From: Vreelandella zhuhanensis
Lineage (GTDB): Bacteria > Pseudomonadota > Gammaproteobacteria > Pseudomonadales > Halomonadaceae
Assembly: GCF_009793355.1 (NCBI RefSeq)
Contig: NZ_WTKP01000003.1
Span: forward strand, 1 to 64,000
Reading direction: 5' to 3'
Length of the DNA: 64,000 nucleotides
Positions 61,025-64,000 of the stretch are shown piece by piece; the first letter of the stretch is position 1, and each line of letters starts with the position of its first letter. The notes beneath the pieces are model-generated. The model saw nothing but the letters and a program-made list of their open reading frames with translations, had not been told where the DNA came from and made no database searches. Both the position numbers and the translations under genes were made by a program.

Positions 61025-62055
61025 TGCGCATTCGACCCATCGCACGTGATGATCTGGATGGCTTGCAGGTACTCGCACGCCAGACCGGTGTCGGCTTTAC
61101 CTCGTTACCCGATAATCGTGAATTTCTTGCCGGCAAGATCGAAGCAGCCGCCTGTGCCTTCGAAGAACGGGTGCCGGTGGATGATCGGTTGTATTTTTTC
61201 GTGCTCGAAGACGAAAGCAACGGTGAGTTGGCCGGCTGTTGCGCCATCGAAGGGCAAGTGGGAAAGGGCGTGCCGTTCTACAATTACCGCCTGGGAAAAC
61301 TGGCTCACTCCTCGGTACAGCTGGAGTTGCATCGCACGTTCGAGACGCTATTTCTGAGCTCCGACCACACCGGTGATGCCGAGGTCTGTTCGCTGTTTCT
61401 GCGCCCGGAATATCGCGGCCGGGAACTTCGCCATCTGCGCAACGGCGCGCTGTTGTCCAAGGCTCGCTGGTTGTTCATCGCCCAGTTCCGTGACCGATTC
61501 CCGGAAAAGGTGCTGGCTGAAATGCGCGGGGTATTCGACGAGGACAATAAAAGCCCGTTCTGGGAAAGTCTGGGCAAGCATTTTTTCCCCATGGACTTCA
61601 GCGAAGCCGACCGGCTGACCGGTTTGGGCCGCAAAAGCTTCATCGGCGAGTTGATGCCCAAGTTTCCCCTCTACACTACCTTTATGAGCGCCGATGCCCG
61701 TGCCTGTATCGGGCAGGTTCATCGCGATACGCGTCCGGCACTGGAAATGCTCAAGAAAGAGGGGCTGCGTTGGGAAGGCTATATCGATATTTTCGATGGC
61801 GGGCCCACCGTGGAAGCCTATATCGATGAAGTGCAGGCGGTGCGCCAATCGCGCCTGTGTCAGGTAGAAGTAAGCAAACAGCTGGTGGCAGGCGAGGAGC
61901 GCCGCTGGCTGGCGGCGACCACGGACATAAAGGATTTTTACGCCGCTTGGGTAGGGCGTGGGCCTTCGGATGACCAGATTATTATGGTGAGCGAGGCAGA
62001 AGCGCGGCAATTGCAGGTCAGCACGGGCGATACCCTTCGCTTACTCGAGACTTAG
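61024..62055 (+). CDS. aruG: Arginine N-succinyltransferase, beta subunit
   Basis: This 343-residue paralogue of AruF has RIRPIARDDLDGLQVLARQT, LYFFVLEDESNGELAGCCAI, FIGELMPKFPLYTTFMSADA, and GYIDIFDGGPTVEAYIDEVQ. The ATG at 61024 overlaps the last base of the aruF stop, with AGGAG inside the end of aruF. It forms the AstA heteromer and is translated by coupling. An in-frame GTG one codon earlier is possible. Confidence 0.92.
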   Translation: MRIRPIARDDLDGLQVLARQTGVGFTSLPDNREFLAGKIEAAACAFEERVPVDDRLYFFVLEDESNGELAGCCAIEGQVGKGVPFYNYRLGKLAHSSVQLELHRTFETLFLSSDHTGDAEVCSLFLRPEYRGRELRHLRNGALLSKARWLFIAQFRDRFPEKVLAEMRGVFDEDNKSPFWESLGKHFFPMDFSEADRLTGLGRKSFIGELMPKFPLYTTFMSADARACIGQVHRDTRPALEMLKKEGLRWEGYIDIFDGGPTVEAYIDEVQAVRQSRLCQVEVSKQLVAGEERRWLAATTDIKDFYAAWVGRGPSDDQIIMVSEAEARQLQVSTGDTLRLLET

Positions 62056-62064
62056 GAGACGGTT

Positions 62065-63549
62065 ATGCACGCCAAACAACAACTATTCATCAATGGCGAC
62101 TGGATCGATGGCGGAGCGGATGCTTTCACCAAAATCGACCCTGTAGCCAGGCACGCTCTTTGGGAGGCCAAGGCGGCGAGTCCGGCACAGGTCGATCAAG
62201 CAATTGACAGTGCCCGAGAGGCATTTTCGAGCTGGGCGCGTGTTTCTTTCAATGAGCGCCAGGCGTTGGTCCAGCGTTTTGCCGAGGTGCTCAAGAGCCA
62301 CCGGGAAGCCTTGGCCGTCGCGATTGCCGGTGAAACCGGAAAACCTCTCTGGGAGGCGCGTACGGAAGTCGGTGCCATGGTCGGCAAGGTGACGTTTTCG
62401 CTGGAGGCTTACCACGAACGCACCGGAACACGCGAAAAGCCTGTGGGCGGTGCCGGCAATGGTGCGAAAGCGGTGCTGCGCCACCGCCCGCACGGCGTGA
62501 TGGCGGTGTTCGGCCCTTACAACTTCCCTGGTCACTTGCCTAACGGCCATATAGTGCCGGCACTGCTGGCGGGCAATACCGTGGTCTTCAAACCCAGTGA
62601 GCAGACACCACTGACGGCCGATCTTACGCTGCAATGCTGGGAAGAAGCCGGACTGCCGAAAGGGGTGCTCAACCTGGTACAGGGTGGCGTGGAAGTCGGC
62701 CAGGCCCTGGCGGGTAATCCGGCTATCGATGGTCTGCTGTTCACCGGTAGCGCCAAGGTGGGGGGCATCTTGCATCGACAATTTGCCGGCCAGGTGGAAA
62801 AGATTCTGGCGCTGGAGCTAGGCGGCAACAACCCCTTGGTCATCAAGGATGTGCCGGACCAGCGCGCCGCCGTGCTGACTATCCTGCAGTCGGCCTTTCT
62901 TTCCGGCGGGCAGCGTTGCACCTGCGCGCGACGCTTGATCGTACCGGAGGGTGAGGTTGGCGACCGTTTGCTCGATGCGCTGGCCGAGGCCATCGCCAAG
63001 CTGCATGTCGCCGCTCAATTCGAGGAAACACCGCAGCCTTTCTACAGTGGCCTGGTGAGCGCGGCGGCAGCCGATGGTCTGCTCAAGGCTCAGGATGACC
63101 TGGAAACCATGGGCGGTATCGTCATGGCGCGCATGCAGCGGCTCGAAGCCGATACCAGTCTGCTAAGCCCGGCGTTGATCGATGTCACTGGTCTGGATGT
63201 GCCTGACGAGGAGCATTTCGGGCCCTTGCTCAAGGTGCACCGTTATCGCGACTGGGATGATGCCATCGCGCTTGCCAACGATACCCGTTACGGGCTTTCC
63301 GCCGGGTTGATCGGTGGCGAACCCAGCGATTGGGATGATTTTCTGCTGCGGATTCGTGCGGGTATCGTCAACTGGAACCGCCAGACCACCGGGGCTGCTG
63401 GTGATGCACCCTTCGGCGGGGTGGGTGAAAGCGGCAACCACCGGCCCAGTGCTTATTATGCTGCCGATTACTGTGCTTATCCGGTGGCTTCCATGGAGTC
63501 CGATTCGCTGGAAATGCCCGATACCCTGCCGCCGGGGGTCAACCTGTGA
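62065..63549 (+). CDS. astD: Succinylglutamate-semialdehyde dehydrogenase
   Basis: This 494-residue NAD-dependent aldehyde dehydrogenase has the [20 protein letters not shown] region, the general-base Glu in [12 protein letters not shown], catalytic Cys in [15 protein letters not shown], and [13 protein letters not shown]. It oxidises N-succinylglutamate semialdehyde to N-succinylglutamate in the AST pathway. CTTAGGAGACGGTT precedes the ATG, nine bases after aruG. Its stop is overlapped by the next start. Confidence 0.94.
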   Translation: MHAKQQLFINGDWIDGGADAFTKIDPVARHALWEAKAASPAQVDQAIDSAREAFSSWARVSFNERQALVQRFAEVLKSHREALAVAIAGETGKPLWEARTEVGAMVGKVTFSLEAYHERTGTREKPVGGAGNGAKAVLRHRPHGVMAVFGPYNFPGHLPNGHIVPALLAGNTVVFKPSEQTPLTADLTLQCWEEAGLPKGVLNLVQGGVEVGQALAGNPAIDGLLFTGSAKVGGILHRQFAGQVEKILALELGGNNPLVIKDVPDQRAAVLTILQSAFLSGGQRCTCARRLIVPEGEVGDRLLDALAEAIAKLHVAAQFEETPQPFYSGLVSAAAADGLLKAQDDLETMGGIVMARMQRLEADTSLLSPALIDVTGLDVPDEEHFGPLLKVHRYRDWDDAIALANDTRYGLSAGLIGGEPSDWDDFLLRIRAGIVNWNRQTTGAAGDAPFGGVGESGNHRPSAYYAADYCAYPVASMESDSLEMPDTLPPGVNL

Positions 63550-64000
63550 GCGCGATGGATTATCGGGAAGTCAACTTCGATGGCCTGGTCGGCCCCACGC
63601 ACAACTACGCCGGGCTGGCGGTGGGTAACCTGGCCTCGATGAGTCATGAAGGTCGAGTGGCCAACCCCAGAGAAGGCGCCTTGCAGGGCTTGGCCAAGAT
63701 GAAGTCGCTACTGGATGCCGGCTACGCTCAGGGCGTGCTGCCGCCCCAGCAGCGCCCCGATATCGGGGCCTTGCGTGCTCTTGGCTTCAGCGGCTCGACC
63801 ATGGAGGTATTGTCGCGGGCGGCAAAAGAAGCGCCTCAACTGCTACGCGCGGTGTGCTCGGCATCGAGCATGTGGACGGCCAATGCTGCCACCGTGACCC
63901 CGAGTGTGGATGCGCCGAACGGCCGAATGCACATGACCCCGGCCAACTTGCAGTCAAGCTTTCACCGCTTTCTCGAGCCCGAAACCACCGGGCGTGTGCT
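63546..64000 (+). CDS. astB: N-succinylarginine dihydrolase (partial, runs off the end)
   Basis: The first 151 residues are present: [60 protein letters not shown], and [20 protein letters not shown] (Asn region). AstB removes the guanidino group of succinylarginine as ammonia and CO2. GTG 63546 overlaps the astD stop (GTGA); ATG 63555 three codons on is an alternative. The C-terminal two thirds lie beyond the window. Confidence 0.93.
   Translation, partial: MSAMDYREVNFDGLVGPTHNYAGLAVGNLASMSHEGRVANPREGALQGLAKMKSLLDAGYAQGVLPPQQRPDIGALRALGFSGSTMEVLSRAAKEAPQLLRAVCSASSMWTANAATVTPSVDAPNGRMHMTPANLQSSFHRFLEPETTGRV

Overview
The window looks like chromosome of a halophilic or marine gammaproteobacterium, most likely Halomonadaceae. 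This rests on gene content alone: a single-subunit NAD-type isocitrate dehydrogenase, plant-type glutamate-cysteine ligase, a PA4780-type RIO kinase, FabV enoyl reductase, and an arginine succinyltransferase pathway with split AruF/AruG subunits in a Pseudomonas/Halomonas-like order. No rRNA, complete tRNA or CRISPR array was seen.

1-2.0 kb: a degraded arsenite/bile-acid-type transporter and an intact NAD-dependent isocitrate dehydrogenase, probably core. 2.0-17.06 kb: a genomic island. Its left edge is rubble (sugar-epimerase stub, IS1380-like transposase tail, a repeated tail of an inovirus Gp2-type gene). Next come an intact Gp2/YagK-type gene, a 1.2-kb leader-rich spacer with two small cysteine-motif proteins, and a plus-strand recombination module (DUF932, a 58-aa protein, ERF annealase, YqaJ exonuclease, RadC-like JAB protein). 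The cargo is an AT-rich pair (NA37 nucleoid-associated protein plus a three-TM membrane protein), a type III restriction-modification pair, and a NadS-like antitoxin with a broken toxin. The island ends at the 3' half of a CAU-anticodon tRNA, which looks like an attachment-site scar.

17.06-29.9 kb: a second accessory segment. An integrase stub runs straight into the first of two 531-bp direct repeats, each holding a cold-shock gene with its promoter, leader and terminator. The repeats lie 12,091 bp apart and bracket a PAS-GGDEF protein, a pentanucleotide tandem repeat, and a type I restriction locus (hsdR, SoFic-like fic, hsdM, hsdS, DUF5655 nuclease-like protein). The last three genes are joined by ATGA overlaps, and fic is preceded by two copies of an operator-like palindrome.

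29.9-64 kb: ordinary, gene-dense core. It includes rRNA methyltransferase and YchJ, LigD, an RlpA-like lipoprotein, a Tat aldo/keto reductase next to gshA, cytochrome b561, a CaCA exchanger, a flavodoxin-UbiA fusion behind a 24-codon leader, an M24 hydrolase, KatE, YbaK, DbpA, a RIO kinase, an ABC exporter, YebC, glutathione peroxidase, FabV, and the arginine succinyltransferase operon astC-aruF-aruG-astD-astB, which runs off the right end.

The best candidate for an undescribed system is the NA37-membrane protein pair at 9.44-12.01 kb. Next are the Fic/DUF5655-bearing type I locus with its twin operators, and the flavodoxin-UbiA fusion.
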